In this document: positions 49,593 to 60,608 of the stretch, one piece after another
How the letters are laid out: each line of letters starts with the position of its first letter
Numbering within the stretch: position 1 is the first letter of the stretch
Source of the DNA: Ulva prolifera
Taxonomy: Eukaryota > Chlorophyta > Ulvophyceae > Ulvales > Ulvaceae
Direction of reading: 5' to 3'
DNA length: 64,000 nucleotides
Assembly: GCA_023078555.1 (NCBI GenBank)
Contig: CM041198.1
Location: forward strand, 3,271,354-3,335,353
The notes under the pieces: generated by a model
The model's input: the letters and a program-made list of their open reading frames with translations, nothing else
Databases searched by the model: none
What the model was told of the DNA's origin: nothing
Translations under genes and position numbers: made by a program

Positions 49593-49906
49593 TTGCGAGT
49601 GCGGGAATATGTCCAGATGGATGAACTTAAGGTAGCATGGGTAGGCACTGTTGATCAGTTAGCGGATGTGTTCACTAAAGTGCTGCCCGGAACTGCTTTG
49701 CAAGAAGTTCGTAATAAACTCCAGCTAGTGGAGACGTAGCAGGGTTTATGGGGGAGTGTCACAATGCATGAGCTTGCGGGCAGCATTGTGGTGACAGGTG
49801 CACCCATGCACGGACGATCTGCGGATCCGGTTCAGGGGTAAGCCGCCAGCCGTGATTGTCTCGATGTAGTGAGAGAGATCGTGCGAGGTTTTCCCGCCGT
49901 AACCTT

Positions 49907-50260
49907 TGTCAGAAAAGCTATCTTTGTGCAGGGCGGACGCGCAGTCCTCATTCAGGTCAGGTCAGGACAGCCAACATCTCATACCTGCTGCGCACAGAGG
50001 TAGAACCGAGAGATGTTGAAGGGAAGTGCTAGTACCGGGAAACAGTAGAGAGAAATGGTTACAGATCTCAGTGTGCACATGCTTATATGCACACTGAACA
50101 CTCAACACTCAAGGTTACGGCGGGAAACCCTCGCACGATCTCTCTCACTACATCGAGACGATCCTAGCTGGCGGCTTACCCCTACACTGGATCCGCGGAT
50201 CGTTCGTGCATGGGTGCACCTGTCACCACACTGCTGCCCGCAGGCTTATGCATTGTGACA
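49907..50260 (-). repeat. 3' LTR of the young copia element
   Basis: 354 bp, sense strand starting TGTCACAATGC. It is almost identical to the LTR at 56,139-56,492 and adjoins the polypurine tract at 50,261-50,275. Confidence 0.94.
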
Positions 50261-50277
50261 CTCCCCCATAAACCCTG

Positions 50278-53200
50278 CTACGTCTCCACTAGCTGGAGTT
50301 TATTACGAACTTCTAACAAAGCAGGTCCGGGCAGCACTTTGGTAAACACATCCGCTAACTGATCAACAGTGCTCACCCATGCTACCTTAAGTTCATCCAT
50401 CTGGACATATTCCCGCACTCGCAAGTGCCGCACACGAATGTGCTTGGATCTGTCAGTGGACACAGCATTCACTGCCAAGATATTGGCACTCTTATTGTCA
50501 CCCCACAGAGTTGGCTTATACGGGACGAGTTTTAGGTCGAGAAGCAACTGCTTCACCCACATTAACTCGTTGGCTGTTGCACTCATCGCGATGAGTTCAG
50601 CCTCTGTTGTATCCCCAGCCACTATACTCTGCTTCTTCGAACGCCAGAGAACACAGTTCCCATACACCCGAATAACCATACCAGACACGCTTTTCAGATC
50701 AGCAGAGTTCGCAAAATCTGCATCTGAATAAGCCTCTATCAAACACCCGTGTCCCTCAGAGCCTACAAATTTTATTCCTAAGTTCTTTGTGGACTGCAGG
50801 TATCTCAGAACATGTTGCACAGCCAACCAATGTTCCTTCAGACTACTGGACATGTGCCGGGCCAGGGCATGTGCCACATAGCTGAGGTCAGGTCGTGTCA
50901 CTCCTGCAATGTACTGGATGCTTCCTACAGCACTCATGAACCTGGAATGCTCAGCAGCACTGGCTTTTTCCAGGTCCGGGTGCTCTTTCACACTCCTCAG
51001 TTGTTGCCGCGGCACTAACGGAGTGGGAGACTTTCGACAATCAGACATACTATACTTTTCAAACAGGCTATGGATTTTGTTTCGCTGTGTCATGGTGATT
51101 GTCTTGGCCTTGCGATCACGCATGATCTCAGTGCCAAGTGCCCAGGCTAGTTCACCCAGGTCTCTGCCTTCGAATTTCGTGAGGATTATGTCGACAAGTT
51201 CTTGCAGCCCCGCAGTGCCGCTAAATATGAACAAGTCGTCGACCCACAGAAAAATAAAACAAAGACCAGATGTTCTAACATACAGTCCGGGATCACTTTG
51301 TGCGCACACAAATCCCATCTCTGCTAAGACCTTTACTAAAGCTTTATGCCACTCGCGAGCAGCTTGCTTCAGGCCATACAGGGTTTTATGCAATCTCCAT
51401 ACACGTGCTGTCCCGTCAGTGAAGTACGGGGGCTGTTCAACGAACACTTCCTCCTCCAGCTCACCATTCAGAAAAGCACACTGTATATCTATGTGTCTAA
51501 TTTCTAAATCTGCCTGAGCAGCAACTGACAGCAACACACGAAGTGTCGCATAGCTCCCAACAGGTGACCAAGTCTCAAAAAAGTCTACACCCTCTACCTG
51601 AGAAAAACCCCGCGCTACGTAGCGTGCCTTGTAGCGCTGAATCTCCCCCGCAGGCCCACGCTTGATCTTGAGCACCCACTTGCCCGAGATAGCCCGTTTG
51701 CCCGCAGGCAGATAGCACAACCCGAAGGTTCCGTGCTCACCCAGTGCATCTACCTCCTCCTGCATGGCACGCAGCCATGCATCCCTGTCCGGACCCGCAA
51801 GTCCTTCCTTCATAGAAGGCATATCAGGGTCGGAGGAGGCCTTCTGCTTCCTGGCGGCAGCTGCTCGGCGCGACCCACGACGCTGAACACTCTGCTGCTC
51901 ACCAGACTCCACATGCTGAGGCTTCAGGCCTGCACAGGACACTCCACAGTCAGCCGCGGCTGATGTGTCCTGATCGCAAGCTGAAACATCAATAGCAGCT
52001 ACAACTGTTTCACTACTAGCAATGTCAGAGCCCGCAGGCTCATGCATTTGTACAGCTGCTACATCCGCAGCCAATGGAACAAGGCGTCTGCGTACAAGAG
52101 GATTGATCTTAATGCGAGGCAAGGCGGCTGGAATGGCCCTCACCTCGTCAGGCAAATCAACCCCAACTGCGGCTGAGGGGTCCGGATCCTCTCCCCCTAA
52201 TTCGGATCCGGTCTCCACCTCATCTGGCTCATCCTCCCAGAAGGGCCTCGGCGCCTCAGCTCCTCGCAAGGGCTGAGCAACTGCCCCCGCGCCAGATGCT
52301 GAGGCCGCTGCCGAATTACTCCCAGAACGGACCCGCTGAGCCTCCAGATTCTGATGAGCCGCAGCTCTTTCATCATCTGAGACGGTGTAGTCCATGCGCT
52401 GTTCGTCATCGTCATCATAGATGCCGGGACCGTCGTCATCCTCATCCATGTCCTCGTCAGACGCACTGACAGACATTTGGACGGGGAACGCAACTTCTAC
52501 ACCAGGGTCGTGCAACACAGCATTGCGCGTGACAACATACCGCGCAGTGCGAGAGGGCGTGGCAACAGGATGATACACTTCGCCGTGAACACGAGGGGGA
52601 GCAGGGACGGCAGGGTGAGCAGCAGCTCTGGACATTGCACGCGTGCGATGCAAAGCTGCTCTGGCTATTTCCGGTGTTGCCCTAGCAGGGTCACGCCGGA
52701 TAATCTCCGCAGAGGAGCCAGCTCCAAATCGTGGAGAATACACAGCCTCACTAGGCTCAGGGTTATCCTGCCGGAAAGTCATTTCCATGACAGGAACCCT
52801 ACCATGACCCGGGGGGGTGTGAAGCTGGTCACGCAGACGGCGCAACACTCCCCCGTCATAGGTGTGCTCTGCCGCGAATGGAGGCACATCAGCGTCAGTA
52901 ACACGCTCACCCTCATCGTCCCCCTCGAAAGCAACCGTGTAGGAGTTCGCAAACTCCTTAGGTTCCCTCTTGTCCACAACGGCGGACGCATCGTACTTGC
53001 GTACGTGCCGGATCATCTGATCCGCAGTGCACATCACCTGACGCACAACAAAAACCCTACCCCCAGGAACGTCCTGGGCGTACACACGCTGCATGCTGGG
53101 GCCTAACCCAGCCCCGACCCAGTATGCAGGCACACCCCGCGGGGACAACTTCCGCAGCTTGTCATCCCTAGGGTATGCATACACTTCAACCCCCCATGGA

Positions 53201-55872
53201 CGCTGCTGCCGCAGCAGATCTTGGAACACCTCAACGGAGGTGTCACGGAAAAAGGCCATATAAGGAATGATATCCTTATCACAAGACCGCACTAAAAACT
53301 CATCTAATTCTGTCGTCGCAAGCAACTTGTACTTGCGTTTCTCCTCATCCCTCAACTTATCGCGCTCGGCCTTTTTCATGCGCTTACCCTTCCCCAGGCT
53401 CCGTTCAGCTTCGTCAACGTCCGCAGACGCATTGACAGCATGCTGAGCTTTCAGGCCCTTGAGGATGCTCGCCAGTTTGTCATGGTACAATGCCGACGAT
53501 GGCGTGAGATTGTGACCATGGACAACGCTGGCGAGGCATTCTATCCACAGGAACAGAGGGAGGCCGCTCGCGAGCAGCACAGCACGGAGTGACTCAAAGG
53601 CCACTCCGATCCTCCTCTCGATCATGCCATTACAGCGATGAGCGGCTGTGGGGGTCAAGCGGTGAGTGATGCCACGACGCTGGAGGTAGAGCTTTAAGGC
53701 CGCGACCATAAACTCTCCCCCTTTGTCGGTGTGTAGGATGCGCACACCCGGTTCACCTGGCTTCACCACATTCACCCGAATGCGTTCGATAATATAAGAG
53801 ATCATGGCCGCAGCCTCACTCTTTTTGCGCAGACCTACCACGAAAGTATAACGGGTAAAGGCACACATCACAAACAAAACATATTTCACACCACCAATTC
53901 CTACCGGAGAGACAGGACCAGCTAAATCGGCATGCAGTTGCTCACCAGGCCACTTGGCCTGACCCATGAGCTCACGATCATTGGCAGAGAAGTTACCCGC
54001 AGGCACCTTGCCAATTCTGCAGCCGTGACACCGATTCCCCAATGGCTCGGAATCGACATCCAAATTCAAATGACCATAAAATTCACTGTTAGATTGCATA
54101 CGTTTCAGAACCCAATTAGACTGATGAAAAGACAAGTGTGCTAGAAAAGCAGGTTCCAGCAAGTATGCATCATGTGGGACCTCGGCTCCCCCAGCATTGG
54201 GTCGCTTCAGGTCAACGGCCGCAACCGCCACATGATGCCACTGCTGTTGATCCTCAATAACTGAGGTCGGACTGCTATGGTTAGACCAGACTACCCCCCT
54301 ATTGACAGGCGCACCGACGAGAATGGGTTTCGTATCCACCGCCATTTTAAAAGCAAAAACAGGATGACCGTCTACATCTAATTCCTGATACTTGACGTCA
54401 TCTTCTACGCCGGTAGCCATATCGCCCAGACCAGGGACATACAACACATTTCTACGCGTGTCTAGGAACATCTGCTCTGATCTAAGACCCATCGTGCTGA
54501 GCAGGTTGTACGGACATTCAGGGGCATAGTAAACACCAGGGATTTCCACATCCAGTGGATGCGTGTTCCCATGCTTGTCCACATAAGCACCTAGGTTCAC
54601 CTGAATGGTTCCCCTACCCATGATAGAAAGCTGCCCTGGTCCCGCGAGATTGGCAACTTTCTGACACGGGCCGTACTCAGTGAACATTTCCCGATTTCCT
54701 ACTATATGCATGTCCGACCCACTATCAACAATGATGTTCCACGGCATGGACGCGTCCGGCTGTGGGTACTTGGCAGGCATTTCAATAGTGCAAACATCTC
54801 TGGCCGCAGCCTGTTTGCGTTGGGGGCAGTTCGCACGCAAATGTCCCTTCTTCTTGCAGAAGAAACAGGTCCTGGTCTCCTCGCGAGGAGCCTGGCCAGC
54901 TGCGAGAGCAGCGACCACAGGGCCGTCACCACGGTGCTGCTTGCGCCAGCCATGGTTTGGTTTGCCCGCGGGCGTACCAGACCTAGCCTGCAGCGACCGC
55001 TGTTGTTTGAGCAAATCAGCATGCTCAGTCAAACGGGCTATTATAACATGAGGGGAGGAGTGTTGAACTTCGCCGCGCACAGCGTTGAACTCCTCCCCCA
55101 CCTCTAACAGTTTCAATCGAAGCCATCGCTGGCCCACATCGGCACCTAGTGCCTCCAGTTGAGTGTAAACACTCATCACCTCACCACAATATGTCGCGAC
55201 ATCTTTATTGTGTTGTGACAAAGAATTAAACCGACTCCACAGTCTGTGGATCTCGGCTTCAGTGCTAGGTCTGTACTTGGCAGTCAAGTAAGACCATGCT
55301 TCACACAAATGTGACATGCGATAGACAGTCGTCCTATCCGCGTCAGGCAAAGACATTAGGACCTGTGTCCTCGCCCTAGCGTGAACACGCTGTTCGTCCG
55401 CAGACGGTGCGTGCTGCAACAAATGGTCTAACTCGAACTGACCTAACCACAAAAAGACTTTCTGTTCGTACGCAACGAAACTTTCAGTCTTGTAATTCCA
55501 ATCAGGCAATTTCCCTTTAGTCAAATCAGGTTCGCTACGCCCCCGAGATGCGCGCAGCGCCTCGGTTAACGTCTCGAGTGATATGAGTGACTCAGTGTGA
55601 CCAGGATCGTTCACAACATGAGAGGAAAAAGGCACCTGCTGACTGCTCTGCCCAGTGTGGGAAGAGGGTCGTGGCCGGACAATTCGGCCGCCCCGGAGCA
55701 ACATACCCGCAGGCTGTTCTCCGTCAGGGAGCTGCTGGTCAGCGTCCCTGTCGACGAGAGGCTGCTGGTCAGCATCGTCACGCCTCTCCTCGCGAGGAGA
55801 GTTGGCGTTGGAGTTGGCGTTCGAAAGAGACATCCTGCATCGGGACAGATGGTTGTTTGTCGCGCGCAGCAA
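50278..55872 (-). CDS. Copia Gag-Pol polyprotein, 1864 codons
   Basis: Single open frame. Domains in order: Gag with a CCHC knuckle (CFFCKKKGHLRANC), aspartic protease (IIVDSGSDMHIVGN), integrase (HADLAGPVSP, HTDKGGEF, CNGMIERRIG), an acidic linker, reverse transcriptase (KWVLKIKRGPAGE, the box FLWVDDLFIFS), and RNase H (KSANILAVNAVSTDRSKHI). Integrase before reverse transcriptase defines Ty1/copia. Gag and Pol share one frame, as is common in copia elements. It appears whole. Confidence 0.95.
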   Translation of the reverse strand: MLRATNNHLSRCRMSLSNANSNANSPREERRDDADQQPLVDRDADQQLPDGEQPAGMLLRGGRIVRPRPSSHTGQSSQQVPFSSHVVNDPGHTESLISLETLTEALRASRGRSEPDLTKGKLPDWNYKTESFVAYEQKVFLWLGQFELDHLLQHAPSADEQRVHARARTQVLMSLPDADRTTVYRMSHLCEAWSYLTAKYRPSTEAEIHRLWSRFNSLSQHNKDVATYCGEVMSVYTQLEALGADVGQRWLRLKLLEVGEEFNAVRGEVQHSSPHVIIARLTEHADLLKQQRSLQARSGTPAGKPNHGWRKQHRGDGPVVAALAAGQAPREETRTCFFCKKKGHLRANCPQRKQAAARDVCTIEMPAKYPQPDASMPWNIIVDSGSDMHIVGNREMFTEYGPCQKVANLAGPGQLSIMGRGTIQVNLGAYVDKHGNTHPLDVEIPGVYYAPECPYNLLSTMGLRSEQMFLDTRRNVLYVPGLGDMATGVEDDVKYQELDVDGHPVFAFKMAVDTKPILVGAPVNRGVVWSNHSSPTSVIEDQQQWHHVAVAAVDLKRPNAGGAEVPHDAYLLEPAFLAHLSFHQSNWVLKRMQSNSEFYGHLNLDVDSEPLGNRCHGCRIGKVPAGNFSANDRELMGQAKWPGEQLHADLAGPVSPVGIGGVKYVLFVMCAFTRYTFVVGLRKKSEAAAMISYIIERIRVNVVKPGEPGVRILHTDKGGEFMVAALKLYLQRRGITHRLTPTAAHRCNGMIERRIGVAFESLRAVLLASGLPLFLWIECLASVVHGHNLTPSSALYHDKLASILKGLKAQHAVNASADVDEAERSLGKGKRMKKAERDKLRDEEKRKYKLLATTELDEFLVRSCDKDIIPYMAFFRDTSVEVFQDLLRQQRPWGVEVYAYPRDDKLRKLSPRGVPAYWVGAGLGPSMQRVYAQDVPGGRVFVVRQVMCTADQMIRHVRKYDASAVVDKREPKEFANSYTVAFEGDDEGERVTDADVPPFAAEHTYDGGVLRRLRDQLHTPPGHGRVPVMEMTFRQDNPEPSEAVYSPRFGAGSSAEIIRRDPARATPEIARAALHRTRAMSRAAAHPAVPAPPRVHGEVYHPVATPSRTARYVVTRNAVLHDPGVEVAFPVQMSVSASDEDMDEDDDGPGIYDDDDEQRMDYTVSDDERAAAHQNLEAQRVRSGSNSAAASASGAGAVAQPLRGAEAPRPFWEDEPDEVETGSELGGEDPDPSAAVGVDLPDEVRAIPAALPRIKINPLVRRRLVPLAADVAAVQMHEPAGSDIASSETVVAAIDVSACDQDTSAAADCGVSCAGLKPQHVESGEQQSVQRRGSRRAAAARKQKASSDPDMPSMKEGLAGPDRDAWLRAMQEEVDALGEHGTFGLCYLPAGKRAISGKWVLKIKRGPAGEIQRYKARYVARGFSQVEGVDFFETWSPVGSYATLRVLLSVAAQADLEIRHIDIQCAFLNGELEEEVFVEQPPYFTDGTARVWRLHKTLYGLKQAAREWHKALVKVLAEMGFVCAQSDPGLYVRTSGLCFIFLWVDDLFIFSGTAGLQELVDIILTKFEGRDLGELAWALGTEIMRDRKAKTITMTQRNKIHSLFEKYSMSDCRKSPTPLVPRQQLRSVKEHPDLEKASAAEHSRFMSAVGSIQYIAGVTRPDLSYVAHALARHMSSSLKEHWLAVQHVLRYLQSTKNLGIKFVGSEGHGCLIEAYSDADFANSADLKSVSGMVIRVYGNCVLWRSKKQSIVAGDTTEAELIAMSATANELMWVKQLLLDLKLVPYKPTLWGDNKSANILAVNAVSTDRSKHIRVRHLRVREYVQMDELKVAWVSTVDQLADVFTKVLPGPALLEVRNKLQLVET

Positions 55873-56138
55873 CTAACCAGTGGGATTGCTCGCGAGCAAA
55901 CAGGTTGAGAGAACAAGCGAACGCGTTCGCTTTTCTCAGCGCTGATCATTAAAACAAGCTTCTCGAATTGTATCTAACAACAATATGCTACGAGAGAGCT
56001 AAATGATGCCTGCGCTTTTGACCGCAGTCTGAGCGCCGGCAGAACAGTGGAATGCCCGCCGTGTCTGCGCACAGACATTGGCCGACGGCTTCCTGAACAA
56101 GACCATAAACAGACATAACGCTAACATCACCGATACCA

Positions 56139-56492
56139 TGTCGGAAAAGCTATCTTTGTGCAGGGCGGACGCGCAGTCCTCATTCAGGTCAGGTCAGGAC
56201 AGCCAACATCTCATACCTGCTGCGCACAGAGGTAGAACCGAGAGATGTTGAAGGGAAGTGCTAGTACCGGGAAACAGTAGAGAGAAATGGTTACAGATCT
56301 CAGTGTGCACATGCTTATATGCACACTGAACACTCAACACTCAAGGTTACGGCGGGAAACCCTCGCACGATCTCTCTCACTACATCGAGACGATCCTAGC
56401 TGGCGGCTTACCCCTACACTGGATCCGCGGATCGTTCGTGCATGGGTGCACCTGTCACCACACTGCTGCCCGCAGGCTTATGCATTGTGACA
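56139..56492 (-). repeat. 5' LTR of the young copia element
   Basis: 354-bp partner of the LTR at 49,907-50,260. The primer-binding site follows directly on the sense strand (56,138 downward). Confidence 0.94.
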
Positions 56493-56694
56493 ACCTTGAG
56501 TGTTCAGTGTGCATATAAGCATGTGCACACTGGGATCTGTAACCATTCTTCTTACTGTTTCACGGTATTAGCATCTCCTCTTACAGTGTTCCTCGGTTCT
56601 ACCTCTGTGCGCATCAGGTATGGAACACTGGCCTCCTGACCTGATTTGAACTGAGACTGCGCGTCTCACCTGACAGCTTATAGCATTTCTGACA

Positions 56695-57547
56695 CACCTG
56701 GCCTTTGCTACCGAGGGCCCCCATGTTATTTTCCCTGACGGTTGTACACCACGCCACCCTCGCTGGCACGCAGTCTCGATAAAACTCCAAGCACAAGCAT
56801 CAGAACAACAGCACAAACACGCGACATTCTTAGTTCGTCATTTTCATGTCAAGCATAGCTTTCACGGCGAGTTTGCGTTGTCATTTAGTGTCGCTGTAGT
56901 ACTGGGCGACTGCTTCTCGACTGTACTGCTCGGCATCCCGTCGCCCTTTTACACAGCAACTTCAAATTCGTAATCAACCGCGCCTTTGGCATTACGTCCG
57001 ATCGGAAGCCTCTCCGTTCCAGCAAGTCGGCTTTCGTGCCACGACGCAAAAACACAACTGCACTTCGGTGATAATTGTGTTTGGAAACGATCGAATGGCT
57101 ATGCCTGTCTGGAACAGTGAGAACGATGAATGATCTGCTGAAGCTCTATATATATCTGTCGCGAGCGGGGCAGGCCACCATTGCTGCCAGCATCAAAGTC
57201 CAGGCTGGCACAACTGAGATTCACGGTGCTGTCTTCGCAGCCAACAACGTCGCACAGCGCACATCAAGCAAAGATATGTTTGGTTTAGGTTATTTGCGCT
57301 GCGGAATCTGTGTATCCTTGATGGTACTGATTGTTCCGTGTCGCGCACGAAAAGTGCGAGTGTGTCGTTCACTTCATTAACGACGACAACCACCCTTATG
57401 TTGATCAAGATGGCCGCGCAGTACATTACACGATACTCATTCTTCAGGATATGAGGTTCGAGACTTGCGTCTCGAGCCTCATACCTGGATGGACAGGTCC
57501 ACAATGCGATATAAGTCCAAGGCGTTGTAAGTCACGCATTTACACAG
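56695..57547. other. Unassigned DNA right of the copia stack
   Basis: The first 25 bases (56,695-56,719) are identical to gypsy sequence at 61,776-61,800 (after RNase H), and the frame stays open for a little (PHVIFPDGC), so this may be another gypsy relative into which the older copia element inserted. The remainder to 57,547 shows no recognisable feature. Confidence 0.4.
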
Positions 57548-57685
57548 GCTCTCATACACAGAATTGGAAGCTTTCAGAACGCAAGTGTCTCTGCTCTTGC
57601 AGCAGGAAGTGATTAAGAAAGCTGACGGTCCAACCAACTTTCTCTCTCCGGTGCTATTTGTGCCGAAGCCACGTAAGCCGGACGA

Positions 57686-60608
57686 CACTACCAGCACTGA
57701 GTTGACCTTATTCATTCCATATGCGAGCATTACGGTGAGGCAGCACTATGTTGTCCTTACAGCCACCTTGTGATTAACACTGTCCTTATGAGGGGGGCCA
57801 GGCCGGCACAACGGTCATAAGGACACCTGACTGTGTCCCTATTGTAAGGATTGTCTTGGGCTTGGCTTTGGTCAGGAGGAGCTGGTGTGTAAGGATACGG
57901 TAATGACAAGCCCTGAATAGGCAGCAGAGATGAACATTAGGCTGATATTATATGTATTGGAGTGAGTGATGTTGAGGAGAGGGTACCCCAACCATATTTG
58001 TGCAAGGTTCTTATGAATGCTGTCACATTTTGCTGTTCAAAACGAGAGAGCATGACATGTGCCACGGGCACATTTAATTTCAAGCTTCTCAAGCCCACTT
58101 ACGAAATGCTTTCGTTGATGTAGATAAATCACAGCTACTCGGACTCTGTGACTGCGTCTTTCATCTTGGCTAGCCGGTCCCATTAATCTACACGCGGCCG
58201 TTTGGCAGGGAACCGTGTTTCTTGGACATACATACATAAATTGCGAATCATAATGATCATTGTGTGTTGTGACTACAGTGCTGTTATCTTGTGATGCCAA
58301 TGTACGGACTGCAATGGGGGTACACGAGGCATGTCAGGAGTCAGATGTGGTCGTCCACGAACCGAAGGTCACTTTACGACTTTCCGGCATCCACATTCAT
58401 GGTGTGGAGCCGCGACAATAGGTCTGGGGTGGGTGATGCCTGTGAGCGGTAATACTTGCGTGACAATCCAGTGCTAGCAGCACGGCGTCGAAAAAAGGGT
58501 GATATGGGATCATACGAATTCATCACCTTCCTAGTTTGTTCCGGCGGATAGCTTGCAATCAACAAATTGCGCCTGTGCTGATGCGATACAGCCGGACCGA
58601 CGTCGAATGCGCAGCAGATCACACATTCGGACTCCAACAGCCTCGTTCATAGAGCATGGACAGATCACACAAGCATCGATGTCGACGTGTACTACACTGT
58701 GCGAAACGTGATCGGACGCTTGCTTTGCCTGCCCATTGTGCTGCCGTTTCTCCTAGGCTGCAAGGCGCTAGACTGCTAGACCTACAGCTTACGCCCCAGG
58801 CACAGACATGTTGCATCACGTGTGTCAGATAATAGTGAACGCTGCTCCGCAAGTCAGTGATGCGGGCTTTGGCGGTGCACAGGCACTCCGGGTGTGGCTC
58901 AGTGCTCCTGCATCCACGCACGGATGCATGAACTATCAGTTCGAACGGCGCTGGAAATGACATAAACGGCACGAATGCGAAACACAATAAGTCTTACGTC
59001 CATAATATGTATGGAAGGATTCAGGTGTAGCGCCTGCATGCGAATTTATCTGGGATGGCTGCGCACAACGAGGTGGCACGAATGGCTGCGATCACAGAAA
59101 GGTTTCTCATGTATCTTGGCGATTTGCTTCATCTCATATGTAGCCGGCTAGCAGTACATACTTACTTAAGTAGAGCGATTGTGGTCGTTGAATCGCGAGT
59201 CGGTTCGTGGCGCGATTGTTAGCAGCAGCCAAAAAGACGCTGCATCGATGCCACAGCCACAGTGTGCAACTTCGTATGTATATCAAGGTATGACATCATC
59301 TTGCAGAACATTAGTACGGCTGATTGGCGTATGTGCCAGCGCACAGACGTCCGCCCGACGGTGATGCACATATGCACATTTGTCCACGCTCAACACATCA
59401 CATCGGTCTGGTCATGAAGAACGATCAAAGTTCCCTCGTGACATGTAAGTTTCTTTTCCGTTTCAGCGAGGGCAGCCACTCAATTTGAACAGTGTTGCCG
59501 TGACTAGTGAGAGCACAGAAACAGTAATCACGCACGTCTGCGGCCTACGCCGGCCTACATTCATGGCGAGATGAAGCACTCAATTTGACTTTCCGTCGGA
59601 TTTGTAGCTTCCACTGTAGCTTCCATGGTGTCCCACTCGCTCCAGGCACGAGCAGACTCATTACACCAAGCAACCAGTTGCAGCGTACCCACCATGGTCG
59701 CACACTAAGTTTCACAAGTATCGGAAGCTACCTAGGTACATACGGCCAAGCTGTGAAGCAGGGTAGCCATGTATTGTTGATGTTGTAGTGTGGATTGGTG
59801 CTGTGCGATGCAAAGACTCACTTCATCGCAGCTGCCTGAGGTAGTCAAACTTCTGTGAATGGAATGGTTCTCTTTCAACTGCATCAGATGTTTGCATCTA
59901 ATGTGCGTCACTGATGTGGATGGGTGCAGATCTGGCGCTGACACTGTGTGGATATGACTTAGCATGATCAGATGAGATGTTCTGAATTGCACTGCACCGA
60001 CGTTCCTGTAACATCAGCCACAAGTATAACCAGAGTGGGCTGAATACAGAACAACGAGGTTACAGCTTGCTTCTATGAGCAGCAGCGGTGCAGTGATCAG
60101 TGCTACAGAGGGGAAGAGTGCTTGTCATGTACTTCAGCATAGCCATGTGTGGTCATGCTGAAGGGCATGACATGCTTGCCCTGTGCAGCCTGCTGGCCAC
60201 TGCCAGCCCTCCAGCCAATCAACCAGTGAATACATAATGCGAGCATGGCATGTATGTGATGCACCATACACCCCGTGAGCAAGAGCAAGAGCAATACACC
60301 GTCACTACACATGTCACTACACAGTCCTAGATATCTCCTACTCAAAAGAATACAGTCCCTATGGTGTCCCGCCGTTCGTCCTAACGGTGTCCTGTCGTTC
60401 GGGAACGTATTAGGTTAGGATGTCCTTACTGTAAGGAAGAATCCTTCGTGTCTTATAGTGTCCTTATGATGTCATTAAGTAAGGACAGGCGGCTGCCCCC
60501 AATCCTCATTCGGGCCTTATCCTCGCCTTATATTGTCCCTACGCCCTATATAAGGACAGTATAATGACGCAATAAGGCCGGGGTAAGGACAACTCAGTGC
60601 TGGTAGTG
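57686..60608. mobile_element. CACTA (EnSpm-type) DNA transposon, non-autonomous, 2.9 kb
   Basis: The ends are inverted: left CACTACCAGCACTGAGTTG, and right CAACTCAGTGCTGGTAGTG is its complement. CACTA/TAGTG tips are diagnostic. The insert splits the gypsy sequence PRKPDEL between CGA (57,683-57,685) and TGA (60,609-60,611), a 3-bp target duplication with one mismatch. Subterminal zones carry many GTCCTTA/TAAGGAC motifs in both orientations (57,740-57,900 and 60,350-60,600). No transposase is encoded, so it is non-autonomous. A second right terminus of the same kind ends at 41,377. Confidence 0.88.

Larger units (their letters stand above)
49907..56492 (-). mobile_element. Ty1/copia LTR retrotransposon, minus strand, looks whole and young
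   Basis: Two 354-bp LTRs (49,907-50,260 and 56,139-56,492), beginning TGTC and ending GACA, differ at about one site. An exact 5-bp target duplication, ACCTT, flanks the element. Next to the right LTR lies a primer site reading TGGTATCGGTGATG on the sense strand, like the initiator-tRNA-Met complement. Next to the left LTR is the polypurine tract TTTATGGGGGAG. One long open frame fills the interior. It is inserted in the LTR of an older copia relative of the opposite orientation. Near-identical LTRs indicate a recent insertion. Confidence 0.96.
41378..56694 (+). mobile_element. Ty1/copia LTR retrotransposon, plus strand, broken and nested
   Basis: Copia sequence of the same family as the whole-looking element at 49,907-56,492 lies in pieces: 41,378-43,159 (between integrase and reverse transcriptase, then the first part of RT), 48,459-49,314 (rest of RT, RNase H), 49,593-49,756 (end of pol and the polypurine tract TTTATGGGGGAG), and the 3' LTR at 49,757-49,906 plus 56,493-56,694. 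The gaps are insertions: a 5.3-kb unit, a solo LTR, and the minus-strand copia element inside its LTR. The 5' part (LTR, Gag, most of integrase) is not seen. The copy is an old fossil with several breaks. Confidence 0.88.
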
